DNA of 64,000 bases, taken from contig NZ_JACBZY010000001.1 of the NCBI RefSeq assembly GCF_013408685.1, forward strand, positions 3,690,751 to 3,754,750, written 5' to 3'. Under the pieces are notes generated by a model. The model did no database searches. It saw nothing but the letters and a program-made list of their open reading frames with translations, and was not told the origin of the DNA. This document shows, in pieces, positions 53,863-63,018 of this stretch. The DNA is from Schumannella luteola. Lineage in GTDB: Bacteria > Actinomycetota > Actinomycetes > Actinomycetales > Microbacteriaceae. The position numbers and the translations under genes are program-made. Within the stretch, counting starts at the first letter, position 1. Every line of letters starts with the position of its first letter.

Positions 53863-55356
53863 CTACAGCGTCTGGCGGAAGCGTTCGAGGCGCGCGAGCG
53901 TCGACTCCTTGCCGAGGATCTCCATCGACTCGAAGAGCGGCGGGCTGATGCGGCGCCCGCTGACGGCGGTGCGCAGCGGGCCGAAGGCGACGCGCGGCTT
54001 GAGTCCGGCGCCTTCGATCAGGGCGACGCGCAGCGCCTCCTCGATCTCCACCCGCCCGAACGAGGTCAGCTGTTCGAGCGCCGCCGTCGACGACTCGAGC
54101 ACGAGCTTCGCCTCGTCGGCGTTCTTGGGCAGCGCGTCGGGCGCGAACTCGATCTCGGCATCGGGCGTGAACAGGAACGCGAGCATGTCGCGCGACTCCC
54201 CCAGCACGATGATGCGCTCCTGGATGAGCGGCGCCGCCTCACGCAGGATCGCCTGCTGCGCGGCGGTCGGCGGGTTCTCGACGTAGCCGGCCAGGTACGG
54301 CGCGATCCGCGCCTCGAAATCGTCGGGCTGCAGCATCCGGATGTGGTCGCCGTTGATCGAGTCGGCCTTCTTCTGGTCGAAGCGGGCCGGGTTCGGGTTC
54401 ACATCCCTGATGTCGAAGGCCTCGATGAACTCGGCCGTCGTGAACACGTCACGATCGGCCGCGATCGACCAGCCCAGCAGCGCCAGGTAGTTCAGCAGCC
54501 CCTCGGGGATGAACCCCCGATCGCGGTGGTGGAACAGGTTCGACTCGGGGTCGCGCTTCGAGAGCTTCTTCGATCCCTCGCCGTAGACGAGGGGCATGTG
54601 CGCGAAGCGCGGGATGAAGTCGGCCACCCCGATCTCGATCAGCGCCAGGTACAGCGCGATCTGCCGGGGCGTCGACGACATGATGTCCTCGCCGCGGAAG
54701 ACGTGCGTGACGCCCATGAGCGCGTCATCCACCGGATTGACGAGCGTGTAGAGCGGGGCGCCGTTGGGCCGCACCACCACGAAGTCGGTGAAGCTGCCCG
54801 CCGGGAAGGTCACGTCGCCGCGGATCAGGTCCTCGTACGACAGGTCGCTGTCGGGCACCCGCAGGCGCAGACTCGGCTGCCGGCCCTCGGCTCGGAAGGC
54901 CGCGCGCTGCTCGTCGGTCAGATCGCGCTCGTGGTTGTCGTAGCCCTGACGCGGGTCGCGACCGGCGGCACGGTTGCGCGCCTCCATCTCCTCGGGGGTG
55001 ACGAAGCTCTCGTAGACCTTGCCCGCATCCTTCAGCCGCTGGATCACGTCCTGGTAGATGTCGCCGCGCTGCGACTGGCGGTACGGGCCGTTCGGTCCGC
55101 CCTTCTCGACGCCCTCGTCCCAGTCGAGGCCGAGCCAGGTGAGCGCCTCGACCAGCTGCTCGTAGCTCTCCTCACTGTCGCGCGCCGCATCGGTGTCTTC
55201 GACGCGGAACACGAGCTTGCCGCCCGTGTGCCGGGCGTAGGCCCAGTTGAAGAGCGCCGTGCGCACCATTCCCACGTGCGGGGTGCCGGTGGGCGAGGGG
55301 CAGAAGCGGACCTTGACGTCAGGTCCGGTGGCGGTGGTGAAAGGCAGGGCTGACAT
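53863..55356 (-). CDS. gltX: Glutamate--tRNA ligase
   Basis: 497 residues. Class I signature 1 is [19 protein letters not shown] (HIGH as HVGM), and KMSKS is [20 protein letters not shown] binds glutamate. It charges tRNA-Glu (in actinobacteria also tRNA-Gln, then amidated). ATG 55356 is preferred to TTG 55365; TACCCT lies 8 bases before the ATG and no ribosome site exists, so a leaderless mRNA is likely. Confidence 0.96.
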   Translation of the reverse strand: MSALPFTTATGPDVKVRFCPSPTGTPHVGMVRTALFNWAYARHTGGKLVFRVEDTDAARDSEESYEQLVEALTWLGLDWDEGVEKGGPNGPYRQSQRGDIYQDVIQRLKDAGKVYESFVTPEEMEARNRAAGRDPRQGYDNHERDLTDEQRAAFRAEGRQPSLRLRVPDSDLSYEDLIRGDVTFPAGSFTDFVVVRPNGAPLYTLVNPVDDALMGVTHVFRGEDIMSSTPRQIALYLALIEIGVADFIPRFAHMPLVYGEGSKKLSKRDPESNLFHHRDRGFIPEGLLNYLALLGWSIAADRDVFTTAEFIEAFDIRDVNPNPARFDQKKADSINGDHIRMLQPDDFEARIAPYLAGYVENPPTAAQQAILREAAPLIQERIIVLGESRDMLAFLFTPDAEIEFAPDALPKNADEAKLVLESSTAALEQLTSFGRVEIEEALRVALIEGAGLKPRVAFGPLRTAVSGRRISPPLFESMEILGKESTLARLERFRQTL

Positions 55357-55364
55357 CGAGGTCA

Positions 55365-55370
55365 AGGGTA
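55365..55370 (-). promoter_or_regulatory. -10 box of a probable leaderless gltX transcript
   Basis: TACCCT on the minus strand with 8 bases to the gltX ATG; no Shine-Dalgarno is seen. Confidence 0.45.
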
Positions 55371-55384
55371 GTGCGGGCGGGGGC

Positions 55385-56260
55385 TCAGTACTGCTCGACG
55401 TACTTGCCGTAGGCGAGATCGTCCGTCACGAACACGTAGCCGACGCCGGTGCCGAGCTCGAGCTGCAGAGCGAGGCGGTCCACGCGACCGCACTCGGGGA
55501 ACTCGTCGTACTGCAGGAAGGCCGGGGTGCCGCCCACCTTCTCGGGCGCGATGCTGGACCAGACGTCATCGCCGACCCCGCCATCCGCTTCGGGCACGAA
55601 AGCCGGATCGAGCTGAGTCGCCAGCTTCGCGACCTCGACCTCGTCGTGCCGCGTCGGCCCGGTCCGCAGCGGCCTCGTCGGCACGACCGGCGAGCCGCCG
55701 GGCTGGATGACGACCGCGCTCTCGCCCTGCTCCGGGTCCCAGGTCGGCAGCCCGGGTGCGGCGCTCACGAACAGGTAGGCCGTGTGGCCGGCGCCGCCCG
55801 GCACCACATCGTCGTTCAGCGCGATCTGCGCGACGAAGGTCATCGGCGTGCCGAGTCGGCGGCTCGACGGCCACTGCGGGGCCGCGCGCCAGACCGGCTG
55901 CCCGCCCCGGCTGGTCGTGCTCGACGTCACGCGCCCGTCACGCCAGGTGATGTAGCCGGCGCGGCGCGGCAGGGAGGGGTGCACCGGCAGCGCGCGAGGA
56001 CACGAAGCCGTGTGCGGCGCGAACGGGGCGGCGGGCACTCGCGACGGCCGCGAGTTGGGCGTCGGCATCGTGAGGTCGGGATCGTCTCCGGCCGGGTCAT
56101 CGCTCGGCATGACGCTGGGCTGAGCGGAGGCGCCGTCGAGCACGAAGACACCCCAGCTCTCGGAATCGTCATCCGAGCCGGCGGAGGAGCATCCGCTCAT
56201 CCCCACCATGACGGCGACGAGGGCCGCCACCGAGATCATGAGCCGATATCCGGTTCGCAC
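55385..56260 (-). CDS. Lipoprotein with DUF1963-like C-terminus
   Basis: 291 residues. A type II signal ends in the lipobox GMSGCSS, so it is a membrane-anchored lipoprotein outside the cell. A Pro/Ser/Asp linker follows. The C-terminal part ([37 protein letters not shown]) resembles the YwqG/DUF1963 fold, here without other recognised motifs. The GTG start has TAGCCT 6 bases upstream and no ribosome site. Function unknown. Confidence 0.75.
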   Translation of the reverse strand: MRTGYRLMISVAALVAVMVGMSGCSSAGSDDDSESWGVFVLDGASAQPSVMPSDDPAGDDPDLTMPTPNSRPSRVPAAPFAPHTASCPRALPVHPSLPRRAGYITWRDGRVTSSTTSRGGQPVWRAAPQWPSSRRLGTPMTFVAQIALNDDVVPGGAGHTAYLFVSAAPGLPTWDPEQGESAVVIQPGGSPVVPTRPLRTGPTRHDEVEVAKLATQLDPAFVPEADGGVGDDVWSSIAPEKVGGTPAFLQYDEFPECGRVDRLALQLELGTGVGYVFVTDDLAYGKYVEQY

Positions 56261-56266
56261 GGGGCC

Positions 56267-56272
56267 AGGCTA
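56267..56272 (-). promoter_or_regulatory. -10 box of a probable leaderless lipoprotein transcript
   Basis: TAGCCT on the minus strand, 6 bases before the GTG at 56260; no Shine-Dalgarno. Confidence 0.4.
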
Positions 56273-56357
56273 GGTGCGACGACCGCCGGCGGGGACCCCC
56301 GCGTCCGGGGTACCGAGCGCGCAGGGCGCGGTCGGGTGGGGCGAGAGCGGGGTCGGG

Positions 56358-57755
56358 TCAGCGAGCGGCGGATCCGCTGATGACCGCGACGTCCCCGGCG
56401 GCGCGGGCGCGCCAGAGCAGGAGGGCGACGGCCGCGGCGACGAGGGCGATCGCGGTGAGCGCGAGACCCGGGTAGCCGAGGCCGGCGAGCACGGGGCCGG
56501 CAAGGGCGCCGCCGAGCGCGCCCGAGGAGCTCATCACCAGATCCGCGCGGCCCTGGGTGCGGGTGCGCCGGTCGGCACTGGTGGAGGCGGAGACCATCGC
56601 CGAGGCCGAGACGGTGGAGGCGCTCCAGCCGAGCCCGATAAGGATGAGCGCGGCGACGACCGCGCCCTCGACCTCGCTGCCGAGCGCCGCCAGCACCAGA
56701 GCGAGAAGCAGCGTCCCCTGGCCGAGCGCGATCACCGCGGTGCGTCCGAGTCGGTCGGCGAGCACGCCCCAGAGCGGCGAGAGCGCGTACATGCCCGCGA
56801 CGTGCAGGCTGATGGTGAGTCCGACGATCTCGAGCGTCGCGCCGCTGTGCGTGAGGTGCACCGGCGTCATCGCCATGACCGAGGCCATCGTCGCGTGACT
56901 CAGCGCGAGGATCGCGATGCCGATGCGAGCCGAGCGCGGATCGTCGCGATCGATGGCGGGGGCGGGGCGGGATGCCGGTGTCGACGCGCGCGCGGAGGAC
57001 GGCGGCTCGGCGGACTTCGGCGGTCCGGCGGGCGAGCCCGCCGCATCCACCTCGGACGACGACGCGAGATCGGCGGCGGGATCGGCGGCAGCACGAGCGG
57101 CGGTCGCGTGCGCGAGAGCGCGGGCCAGCCGCAGCGGGTCGGGGCGGAGTCCGAGCGCGTAGATCACCGCTGCGACCGCCTGCGCCGCGATCGTCAGCAG
57201 GAAGGGACCCGCGAGCTCGGGGAGGCCGAGCGAGAGACCGAGCCGATTGCCCGCCGAGATGAGATTGGGGCCGACCACCGCGCCGAGCGTCGTCGCCCAC
57301 ACCACGATCGACAGGTCGCGTCCGCGCGTCGACGGCGCCGAGAGATCGGTCGCGGCGAAGCGGGACTGCAGGTTCACCGCCGTTCCGACGCCGATCAGCA
57401 CGAAGGCGATCAGCAGCAGCGGAAACAGCGACCAGAGCGCGGCGAGGATGCCGAGCACTCCCCCGAGCGCCGCCGTCAGCGCACCCGAGGCGAGCGCCGA
57501 CGAGCGCCCGGCGCGCTGGGCGAGCGCCGCGAGCGGGATCGCCGCCAGCGCCGATCCGACGGTCGATCCGGTCGTCGCCGAGCCCGACCAGGCCTCGCTG
57601 CCGGAGACGAGCGTCGCCAGCAGCGCCCCCGCCGACAGCGTCGACCCCATGCCGAGCCCGGAGAGCACCTGACCGGCCACCAGGACCGAGCGGGTGCGCC
57701 GGTGCACGCGCACCGCATCCACCGCCATCGGCAGCTCGGACGGGCTCGAGCTCAC
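56358..57755 (-). CDS. MFS transporter
   Basis: 465 residues, 12 predicted TM helices in two halves separated by a long hydrophilic Ala/Ser/Pro loop (about residues 213-270). The second half has GVLADRLGRTAVIA, the motif-A equivalent; its first-half counterpart is reduced to ALAQRAGRSSAL. It looks like an efflux-type MFS without a clear substrate class. A GTG start is used; an ATG 9 codons later is possible. Confidence 0.85.
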   Translation of the reverse strand: MSSSPSELPMAVDAVRVHRRTRSVLVAGQVLSGLGMGSTLSAGALLATLVSGSEAWSGSATTGSTVGSALAAIPLAALAQRAGRSSALASGALTAALGGVLGILAALWSLFPLLLIAFVLIGVGTAVNLQSRFAATDLSAPSTRGRDLSIVVWATTLGAVVGPNLISAGNRLGLSLGLPELAGPFLLTIAAQAVAAVIYALGLRPDPLRLARALAHATAARAAADPAADLASSSEVDAAGSPAGPPKSAEPPSSARASTPASRPAPAIDRDDPRSARIGIAILALSHATMASVMAMTPVHLTHSGATLEIVGLTISLHVAGMYALSPLWGVLADRLGRTAVIALGQGTLLLALVLAALGSEVEGAVVAALILIGLGWSASTVSASAMVSASTSADRRTRTQGRADLVMSSSGALGGALAGPVLAGLGYPGLALTAIALVAAAVALLLWRARAAGDVAVISGSAAR

Positions 57756-57794
57756 GGCGCTACCGGGTCGCCGCGATCACGGGCGGCGTCGGCA

Positions 57795-58571
57795 TCAGCG
57801 CGGGTCGCGGTTCAGCGCCGGGTTGGAGAGACGGCCGAGGCCCTCGATGTCGATGTCGACCGTCTGGCCGTGCTCGAAGCTGCCGAGACCGTCGGGGGTT
57901 CCGGTGACGATGACGTCGCCGGGCAGCAGCGTCCACACGTCGGTGATGAATTCGATGAGCTCGGGCAGCTTGTGCAGCATCTCGCTCGTGCGGCCGCTGC
58001 GGCGCTGCTCGCCATCGACGTAGGTCGTGATCTGCAGGTCGCTCGGGTCGATCTCGGTGTCGATCCACGGGCCGAGCGGGCAGAAGGTGTCGTAGCCCTT
58101 CGCGCGCGCCCACTGGCCGTCGGCGAACATCTGGTCGCGGGCCGAGACGTCGTTCGCGATCGTGTAGCCGAAGACGATCGACTGCCAGTCGGCGGCCTTG
58201 ACCTGCTTGGCGACGCGGCCGATCACGACGGCGAGCTCGCCCTCGTGCACGATGCGCCCCTCCACCGGCGGGATGCGGATCGGGTCGCCAGGGCCGACCA
58301 CCGCGGTGTTCGGCTTGAGGAAGATGAGCGGGTCGCCGTCGGTGTCCCAGTCCATCGACTTCGCGTGGGCGCCGTAGTTCATGCCGACGCAGACGACCTT
58401 CGAGCGCGGGATGACCGGCGCCAGAAGGCGAGCATCCGCGAGGGGGACGCGCTCTCCCGTCGTCTCGTAGCCCGCGAACATCGGGTCGGCCTTGAGGACG
58501 ACGATGTCGTCGTCATCGATGACTCCGAAACGCGGGTCGTCGTCTCCGGTGCTGAAGCGCGCGACTCTCAC
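57795..58571 (-). CDS. Fumarylacetoacetate hydrolase family protein
   Basis: 258 residues. Conserved VVCVGMNYGAHAKS, IFLKPNTAVVGPGD, the metal-binding E-G-E (HEGELAVVIG), NDVSARDQ and GDVIVTGTPDGLG. The family includes fumarylpyruvate and 2-oxohepta-3-ene-dioate hydrolases and oxaloacetate decarboxylases. A homologue near gltX is common in actinobacteria. The GTG start has TAGGAT 6 bases upstream and no ribosome site. Confidence 0.92.
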   Translation of the reverse strand: MRVARFSTGDDDPRFGVIDDDDIVVLKADPMFAGYETTGERVPLADARLLAPVIPRSKVVCVGMNYGAHAKSMDWDTDGDPLIFLKPNTAVVGPGDPIRIPPVEGRIVHEGELAVVIGRVAKQVKAADWQSIVFGYTIANDVSARDQMFADGQWARAKGYDTFCPLGPWIDTEIDPSDLQITTYVDGEQRRSGRTSEMLHKLPELIEFITDVWTLLPGDVIVTGTPDGLGSFEHGQTVDIDIEGLGRLSNPALNRDPR

Positions 58572-58577
58572 CCGACG

Positions 58578-58583
58578 ATCCTA
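58578..58583 (-). promoter_or_regulatory. -10 box of a probable leaderless FAH-family transcript
   Basis: TAGGAT, close to the -10 consensus, 6 bases before the GTG at 58571; no Shine-Dalgarno. Confidence 0.5.
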
Positions 58584-58780
58584 CCGACGGGGATGCGGCA
58601 ACCGTTGAACGATTCCGACAACGCGGTGCCGCGATCGGTGGCGATGAGTGCGGATTCCGCCAATGCAGGACGGCGGATGCGACGGAAAGCGTCGATCTGC
58701 ATCGCACGCACCCTCGGCGAGATCGCCCGTGACCACTATGACCGCATCCCCCGTCGTGTGCGGGTCGGCCGCGTCGCCGA

Positions 58781-59548
58781 TCAGCCGAAGCGGCCGTTGA
58801 CGTAATCGGCGGTGCGCTCGTCCTGCGGGTCGCCGAACATCGCATCCGTCGCCCCGTGCTCGACGATGCCGCCGGGCTTGCCGGCGCCGGCGAGGAAGAA
58901 CGCGCACTGGCTCGAGACGCGCTGCGCCTGCTGCATGTTGTGCGTGACGATGACGATCGTGACCTCGCTGGCGAGCTCGAGCATCGTCTCCTCGATCACA
59001 CGGGTCGAGGTCGGGTCGAGAGCCGAGCAGGGCTCGTCCATGAGGAGCACGCGCGGCTGGACCGCGAGCGAGCGGGCGATGCAGAGACGCTGCTGCTGGC
59101 CGCCGGAGAGTCCGCCGCCGGGCGCGCGCAGACGATCGCGCACCTCCTTCCAGAGGCCCGCCTTCTGCAGCGAGGTCTCGACGAGGAAGTCCTTGCGGGC
59201 GCGATCGGCCCGGATGCCGGTGAGCTTGAGCCCGGCGATCACGTTGTCGTAGATCGACATCGCCGGGAAGGGGTTCGGCTTCTGGAAGACCATGCCGATC
59301 GCCTTGCGGGCGTCGGTGAGGCGCTTCTGCGGCTCGTAGATGTCGTCACCGTCGAGCAGCACCTCACCGGCGAGGCTCGCCGAGGGCACCAGCTCGTGCA
59401 TGCGGTTGAGGATGCGCAGGAACGTCGACTTGCCGCATCCCGACGGGCCGATCAGCGAGGTGATCTGGCCGGCCGGCATGGTGAGCGAGACACGATCGAG
59501 CACCTGGTGGTCGCCGAACCAGGCGGTGATGCCGCGCGCTTCGAGCAT
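58781..59548 (-). CDS. PstB-type ABC transporter ATP-binding protein
   Basis: 255 residues from the first Met of the intact frame. Walker A GPSGCGKSTF, Q-loop MVFQKPNPFP, signature LSGGQQQRLCIARSL and Walker B VLLMDEPCSALDP are typical of phosphate-import ATPases (NPFPMSIYDNV region). Conserved coding continues upstream to an ATG at 59957 in shifted frames, giving a Pro/Ala-rich extension that normal PstB lacks. No pstS, pstC or pstA gene is in the window. It is the last gene of the surface-protein cluster, so a use other than housekeeping phosphate uptake is possible. Confidence 0.85.
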   Translation of the reverse strand: MLEARGITAWFGDHQVLDRVSLTMPAGQITSLIGPSGCGKSTFLRILNRMHELVPSASLAGEVLLDGDDIYEPQKRLTDARKAIGMVFQKPNPFPAMSIYDNVIAGLKLTGIRADRARKDFLVETSLQKAGLWKEVRDRLRAPGGGLSGGQQQRLCIARSLAVQPRVLLMDEPCSALDPTSTRVIEETMLELASEVTIVIVTHNMQQAQRVSSQCAFFLAGAGKPGGIVEHGATDAMFGDPQDERTADYVNGRFG

Positions 59549-59957
59549 CGCGAGAGGCTCGCGCGGGGTCTCGGGATACGCCGCGGCCGCGGCGGCCTGG
59601 TAGCGCCGCTGAAGCCGGCGTCGCCGTAGCCGGGATGACCGACGGCGCCGCGGAGGCGTAGTGCGGGTCGGCTTCGAGCCGCGCGTCGGCGACGGGCGAG
59701 GTGGCCTCCGCGCCGCCGAAGCCGGTGGAGGCGTAGCCCGGGGTACGCGGCCGCGGCGGCACCGGGGTCGGGACGGGCGGCACGAAACCGGTCGCGGGCT
59801 CGACCAGCGCCGGGGCCTCGGCGGTCGCGGTCGGAGCGGACCCGGTCGGAGCGGCGGCGGTCCCGGTCGCCGGGTTCGCGGCCGCCGGGTTCGCGGCCGC
59901 CGGGGCCGGGGTCGCCGGCAGGACCTCGGTCACCGGGTCGCGGTGCGCATCAGTCAT
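59549..59957 (-). pseudogene. Frameshifted N-terminal extension of the PstB-type protein
   Basis: An ATG at 59957 with GAGGAG upstream opens a Pro/Ala-rich frame (TEVLPATPAPAAANPAAANP, then STGFGGAEATSPVADAR). Near 59600-59640 coding sense moves to another frame (GYGDAGFSG) and then to the PstB frame (YQAAAAAAYPETPREPLA). About two indels separate the parts. It is probably one gene of about 392 codons in the real genome. Confidence 0.55.
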
Positions 59958-59979
59958 GAGAGATCTCCTCGGGATGGAT

Positions 59980-60991
59980 TCAGAGCACGTTCGGCAGCAG
60001 CGGCACGATGCGATCGGCGGCGAGCAGCACGGCGAGTGCGACGACGGGGGCTCCGACGAGCCAGGTCTTGCGGCTGCCGACGCGGCGGCGAGCCCAGACG
60101 GCGCCCAGGTGAGCGGCGAGCAGGAACTGCAGGGCGAAGACCAGGCTCCAGACCTCGCGGGTGTCGGCCTGCAGCGCGCGCTCCTCCGGAGGCAGCGCTC
60201 CCGTGGTGGTCCAGCGGGCGCCCGCATCCATCACCGGGCTGACGAGGCGCGCATCCACGTAGACGACGCCGTTCGGCGCGAAGGCGGGAACCGCGGGCGC
60301 TCTGCAGCACGAGCCGGCTGCCGCCGCGGGCCAGCGCGGCCAGGCGTCGGGTCGCCGGCATAGCGCACGCCCGATGACCTCGAAGGTGCTGCTGCCATGG
60401 CCGGTGCGCACCGTGAAGCGGTCGCCGGGGGCGAGCTCCTGGATGTGCGAAGCACGGTCCGCACGTACGCCGCCGCGCGCCCCCGTGAGCACGCAGACCA
60501 CCGGCTGGCCCGGCAGCGGGGGTGTCGCGGCGGTGGGCCGGCGCCGGTCTTGAGGGTGTCCGGAGTCGGTGCCACTCGAAGAGGCACCTCGTTCACCCCC
60601 GATACGCGGGATCGAGAGGATGCCGACCCGGGCGAGGTCGAGCGCCGCATCTTGCCGGTGTAGTCGGCTTCGCTGACCGGCGCGCGTGCCGGCGTGCGAG
60701 CTGCGCGCGGAAGGCGTCGCGGAGGCGCTGCTGCGACTCGAGGGTGCTGCAGCTGCGAGAGCACGACCACCTGGAGCAGGAAGGCGAAGAGCAGGAGCAC
60801 CGCGGTGATGATCACGCTGCGCGACACGGCCTGCGCGGGCGACAGGCGGGCGAGCAGCACGGCGGCTTCGGCACGCGGCGCGGGTGTCGCGGCACGGGCG
60901 GGTACGCGGTGTATCCGGGTTGGGCGGGCGCGCCTCGACCGGCACCCCGCCGGCAGGTGACGCGGGGAGCGGGGGCCTCGATCACGCTCAT
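59980..60991 (-). pseudogene. Sortase-fold membrane protein, frameshifted
   Basis: The start ATG overlaps the preceding stop (ATGA). Fragments in different frames give, in order: a Pro-rich cytoplasmic tail, a TM helix (IITAVLLLFAFLLQVVVL), a sortase domain (ILSIPRIG, VNEVPLRVAPTPDTLKTGAG, RRDTPLPGQPVV, IQELAPGDRFTVRTG), then SRLVLQSARG where sortases have the TLxTC Cys, VVYVDARLVSPVMDAG, and two C-terminal TM helices (FALQFLLAAHLGAVWA; VALAVLLAADRIVPLLP). No Cys appears at the active position. At least six frame changes occur. Full length would be about 336 residues. Confidence 0.65.
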
Positions 60992-61766
60992 GCGAAGGCC
61001 TCCTGCACGGCGACGCGAGGGCGACGGACCGCGGCGGAGATACCCCAGCCGCGCCCGCGGCGACGATCACGCCGAGCAGGATCGCCCACGGCGCGATCAC
61101 GATCGACTGCTCGCGGGTCAGCTTGGCCAGGTCGATGCCGTCGACCGACTTCGGCGGGGGTCGCCTCGAGGTGCGAGGTGACGAAGGTCCACTGCCCGAC
61201 GCCCTCGACCTGCGTGCGCACGGTGCGGGGCCGGTCTTCGGGGCGAGCACGACGGTGCGCTCGACCGGCCGCCGATGCGGTTGCCGAAGGGACCGGTCAT
61301 CCAGAGGCGCAGCTTGACCGACATGGCCGAGGATGTGGCCGTTGCGCAGCGTGACCGCGGTGCTGAGCGCGCCCCGGTTCGGCAGCGGCGAGATCTGGTA
61401 GCCGAGACGCATCCCGCCGATCGAGAATGCCGCGTCGGCCGCGGCCGAGGCCGCGGGCTTGCCGTCGGGAGTCGCGCCCGTGTCGACGGCGTCGCCGCCA
61501 CCTGCCGTCGAGCCGGAGCCCGAGGTCGAGCCGAAGCCCGACGAGCCCGATCCCGAGCCGCCGAAGCCGCCCGAGTCGCTGCCGCCGAAGCCGCCGGAGT
61601 CGGATCCGCCCGTCGGCGTCGAGCCGTCGTCGGTGACCGTGACCGAGATCGGGTAGTCGCCGCCGCCGTTCAGGTCGTCGGCCGCGAAGGCCGCGACGGG
61701 AGCAGCCGCGGTGATCGCGACGGCTGCCGCGCCGACCAGCAGGGCTGCCGTGAGCATCCGCTTCAT
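60988..61766 (-). pseudogene. Secreted Gly/Ser-rich membrane protein of the surface cluster, frameshifted
   Basis: ATG 61766 overlaps the DUF916 gene stop. A signal peptide (MLTAALLVGAAAVAITAAAP) leads to ADDLNGGGDYPISVTVTDDG, a (GGFGGSDS)n linker, and SIGGMRLGYQISPLPNRG. After this the frame changes several times: VKLRLWMTGPFGNRIG, ERTVVLAPKTGP, VEGVGQWTFVTSHLEATP, then VDGIDLAKLTREQSIVIAPW with a closing TM helix (ILLGVIVAAGAAG). Joined, it is about 258 residues with one C-terminal TM helix. Family unknown to me; it is part of the surface cluster. Confidence 0.6.
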
Positions 61767-62884
61767 CGGTCGGCTCCGAGCTTCTCGGGGGCGCCGCTCT
61801 GTCGGGGCGACGATGCCTCGCTGCGGGCCTGCTCGGCGACGTGCGCCATCCACGCCTCGGCGCGGCGGCGATCGGCGCGGGCCGCGGAGGCGGGTGACGA
61901 GATGACGAGACCGTTCACGAGCAGCACCGCCAGCAGCAGCCAGGGCACGGCCGCGAGCGATGTGCTGCCGCACGGTCGTGACGAGCGGGACCGGATGCTG
62001 GATGGAGTCGGTCGAGTTCTGCGGAGCGAGCGTGATCGCTCGGGCACGAGGTATCCCAGCGCGGGAACGCCGTGCAGGTGACGCTCAGCTCGCGCCGGTG
62101 CGGGAAGCATCACGGGTAAGTCTGTGGCGGGCCTCGGGCGAGTGAGAGCCTGAATGCCGAAACCAGGTGCGAGGGTGGACCGTACCTCGAGGCCGCGAGG
62201 GCGACGTTGCTGTGTTATTCACCGTCATGAACGATCTTCTGGTTCCGTCGAGCGGGTTCCAAGCTGTATGCCGTTAGTCGGCCTTCAATCGAGTTACTGT
62301 GAGGCCCCCTCCTGGATGTCACCGGGCACGCGCACGTAGAGGCGCGTCGCGACGCGGCGGTCGACGAGCACCTGCCCGTCGGGGCTGACGGCCGAGAGCA
62401 CGACGCCGCCGGCGTGGTCGCCGGGGCCGGCATCCGCGGGCACGTCGACCGCGAAGGCGACCGCGCGGGACTCGCCCGGCGCGAGGTCGAGGGTGGCGCG
62501 GGGCTGGCCGCCGAAGGTGACCCAGCCGCCGACATCCTTCGCAGTGTCGTCGGTGGGCAGCAGGCCCCAGGAGCCGTCGTCGGTGTTGAAGGCGTCGGTG
62601 CCGAAGACGGTGACCGTCTGGCGGGTGGTGCCGGTGTTCTTCACCAGGTACTCGTCGTCGAGGTGCTGACCCGGGCCGACCTGGTAGGTGAAGCGGGTGC
62701 GGCCATCGGCGGCGCCGGCCTTCGCGGGCGCGCCCGAGATGCCGATCGTGTCGTCCGCGCGGGCGGAGACGGCCGGGGCGACGCTGAGCAGCGTGGCGGC
62801 GGCGACGAGCGCGAGAGCGGCGGCGGCGAGGCGCGCGGCCGGATTCGCGGCGGAGGTCCAGGTGGGCACAGTGTATGAAGCCAT
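61763..62884 (-). pseudogene. DUF916-type (WxL-interacting-like) surface protein, frameshifted
   Basis: ATG 62884, signal peptide (ALALVAAATLLSVAPAVSARA region), then an intact 196-codon part: FTYQVGPGQHLDDEYLVKNT, VTVFGTDAF, DLAPGESRAVAFAVDVP and GDHAGGVVLSAVS, which match the DUF916 immunoglobulin-like domain. The next domain is visible across frames as IEG, LTAYS, WNPLDGT, VNNT and then NVALAAS, which needs one extra G to read VNNTGNVAL. The C-terminus has a TM helix (AAVPWLLLAVLLVNGLVIS) and a basic tail. In Firmicutes, DUF916 proteins hold WxL proteins at the cell surface. Confidence 0.7.
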
Positions 62885-63018
62885 CGGTCATTGGCCGCGC
62901 GGCGTCCGTCAGGTGAACGCCGACTTAAGTGCGGCCGGGGTGGATCGGGCAGGGCTGAGGCCCCGGACGAGGCCCGCCGTCGCGTGCGACGACGAGCCCG
63001 CCCAGGGCCTCGAGAGTG

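Noticed and set aside
61275..62081. Plus-strand frames over the frameshifted surface cluster
   Set aside because: They are antisense to fragments with signal peptide, DUF916 and TM features; no domain on the plus strand.
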